Source of the DNA: Legionellaceae bacterium
GTDB taxonomy: Bacteria; Pseudomonadota; Gammaproteobacteria; Legionellales; Legionellaceae
Length of the DNA: 64,000 bases
Direction of reading: 5' to 3'
Assembly (NCBI GenBank): GCA_029210265.1
Contig: JARGNP010000001.1
Span: forward strand, 205,442 to 269,441
The notes under the pieces are model-generated. The model was not told the DNA's origin. It searched no databases and saw only the letters and a program-made list of their open reading frames with translations. Positions 63,048-64,000 of the stretch are shown here, piece by piece. Each line of letters starts with the position of its first letter. Position 1 is the first letter of the stretch. A program made the position numbers and the translations under genes.

Positions 63048-64000
63048 ATGAGCAAACATTTAGTGATCGTTGAGTCGCCAGCAAAAGCTAAAACGATCGA
63101 AAAATATTTAGGTAAAGATTACCATGTTCTGGCCTCCTACGGTCATGTTCGTGATTTGCCCGCTAAAAAAGGTTCGGTGAATCCTGACGCAAATTTTGAA
63201 ATGACGTATACGCCGATTGAGCGAAATGCGAAGCATGTCGAACGCATTGCAAAAGCAATGAAACGGTCCGATTCTCTTTTGCTCGCAACTGACCCTGATC
63301 GCGAGGGTGAAGCGATTTCATGGCATGTACATGAATTAATGAAAGAACAAAACTTGCTCGAGGGAAAAGACGTTCAGCGGATTGTTTTTAATGAAATCAC
63401 AAAATCAGCAATTCAAGACGCAATAAAAAAACCGCGTGAAGTCTTGATGGATATGGTTAATGCCCAACAAGCTCGGCGTGCGCTAGATTATCTCGTAGGT
63501 TTTAATCTATCGCCGTTATTATGGAAAAAAGTACGTCCAGGTTTATCCGCAGGACGTGTTCAAAGTCCAGCTTTACGCTTGATTGTTGAGCGAGAAGAAG
63601 AAATCGAACGCTTTGAAACCCAAGAGTATTGGCGTCTTCAAGCACTTTCTGAAAGCAAAGGTGTATCGTTTGAAGCACGTCTTACGCATTATAATACAGA
63701 AAAGTTACAACAATTTACGGTAAACAACACTGAACAAGCACATGGCATGCGCGATGTTTTATTGGCCGAGGCCAACGGTAAGCTTGTTGTTGAAAAAGTT
63801 GATAAAAAACAACGAAAACGCAAACCAGCAGCCCCATTTATTACTTCAACACTCCAGCAGGAAGCGGCCCGAAAACTAGGCTTTACTGCACGTAAAACCA
63901 TGACCGTGGCACAGCAATTATATGAAGGGATTGATCTTGGCTCTTCGGGTACCGTTGGTTTGATTAGTTATATGCGTACGGACTCTGTGCATTTATCATC
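63048..64000 (+). CDS. topA: DNA topoisomerase I, N-terminal part, cut by window end
   Basis: The protein starts at an ATG at 63048 and runs off the right edge after 317 complete codons. The Toprim domain begins with HLVIVESPAKAKTIEKYLG and contains LLATDPDREGEAISWHV (metal DxD). Domains IV/III follow, with ALDYLVGFNLSPLLWKKV, GLSAGRVQSPALRLI and, near the end, GLISYMRTDSVHLS with the DNA-linking Tyr308. It relaxes negative supercoils. The rest, including the zinc-ribbon C-terminus, lies outside the window. Confidence 0.97.
   Translation, partial: MSKHLVIVESPAKAKTIEKYLGKDYHVLASYGHVRDLPAKKGSVNPDANFEMTYTPIERNAKHVERIAKAMKRSDSLLLATDPDREGEAISWHVHELMKEQNLLEGKDVQRIVFNEITKSAIQDAIKKPREVLMDMVNAQQARRALDYLVGFNLSPLLWKKVRPGLSAGRVQSPALRLIVEREEEIERFETQEYWRLQALSESKGVSFEARLTHYNTEKLQQFTVNNTEQAHGMRDVLLAEANGKLVVEKVDKKQRKRKPAAPFITSTLQQEAARKLGFTARKTMTVAQQLYEGIDLGSSGTVGLISYMRTDSVHLS

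Overview
The window looks like a chromosomal segment of a gammaproteobacterium, most probably a Legionellales-type (Legionella/Coxiella-like) host-associated bacterium. The placement rests on content, not on a search: surE-yqaA-nlpD-rpoS synteny, gammaproteobacterial housekeeping genes (mfd, fmt-rsmB, def, dprA-smg-topA, ETF-QO, nadABC), and a scatter of unrecognised or eukaryote-like proteins between them. These include a leucine-rich-repeat protein with a nuclear-localisation-like tail, disordered Ser/Gln-rich proteins and a 2,899-residue SecA-like protein, as expected of bacteria living in amoebae or animal cells. Base composition is AT-rich throughout, and more so in the first 3.4 kb.

Layout. 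1-3437: two unknown genes, the first open at the left edge and carrying a 60-bp tandem repeat. 3438-3822: an insertion-sequence relic. 3823-8423: five genes joined by ATGA stop/start overlaps (outer-membrane protein, GNAT acetyltransferase, PaaK-like adenylating enzyme, four-helix membrane protein, TolC-like channel). 8466-10691: comEC. 10764-11267: small membrane protein. 11353-15214 (minus): outer-membrane protein, secreted Cys-containing protein, LRR protein. 15351-18924: lipoprotein, surE, yqaA, nlpD, rpoS. 18925-19078 (minus): a 6S RNA gene, not previously delimited by any ORF, convergent with rpoS and directly behind nadA. 19100-30933: nadA, exported-type RidA, rhodanese, nadB-purB, ppsA-antiporter-nadC-murG-cupin. 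30930-33317 (minus): ygfZ behind a vapBC module, then a Bax-inhibitor-1 protein. 33397-43341 (minus): a possible deaminase-fold protein and the giant SecA-like protein, which share a start region. 43500-50886: nitrilase-tldD, ETF-QO, mfd. 51035-52777: two unknown proteins with Ser-rich tails. 52854-57607 (minus): TauE/SafE permease, hipBA with three evenly spaced operators, and a DUF393/SDR/renalase-like trio. 57785-57874: tRNA-Ser(GGA). 57991-64000: small secreted protein, fmt-rsmB, def, dprA-smg, and topA running off the right edge.

How it fits together: de novo NAD synthesis is complete in its three dedicated steps (nadB, nadA, nadC); comEC and dprA supply two natural-transformation components; rpoS and 6S RNA are two stationary-phase regulators side by side; vapBC and hipBA are two toxin-antitoxin modules. 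The most unusual locus is 33.4-43.3 kb, where the giant SecA-like ATPase-like protein sits behind a small protein with a C-x-E / P-C-x3-C zinc-site pattern.
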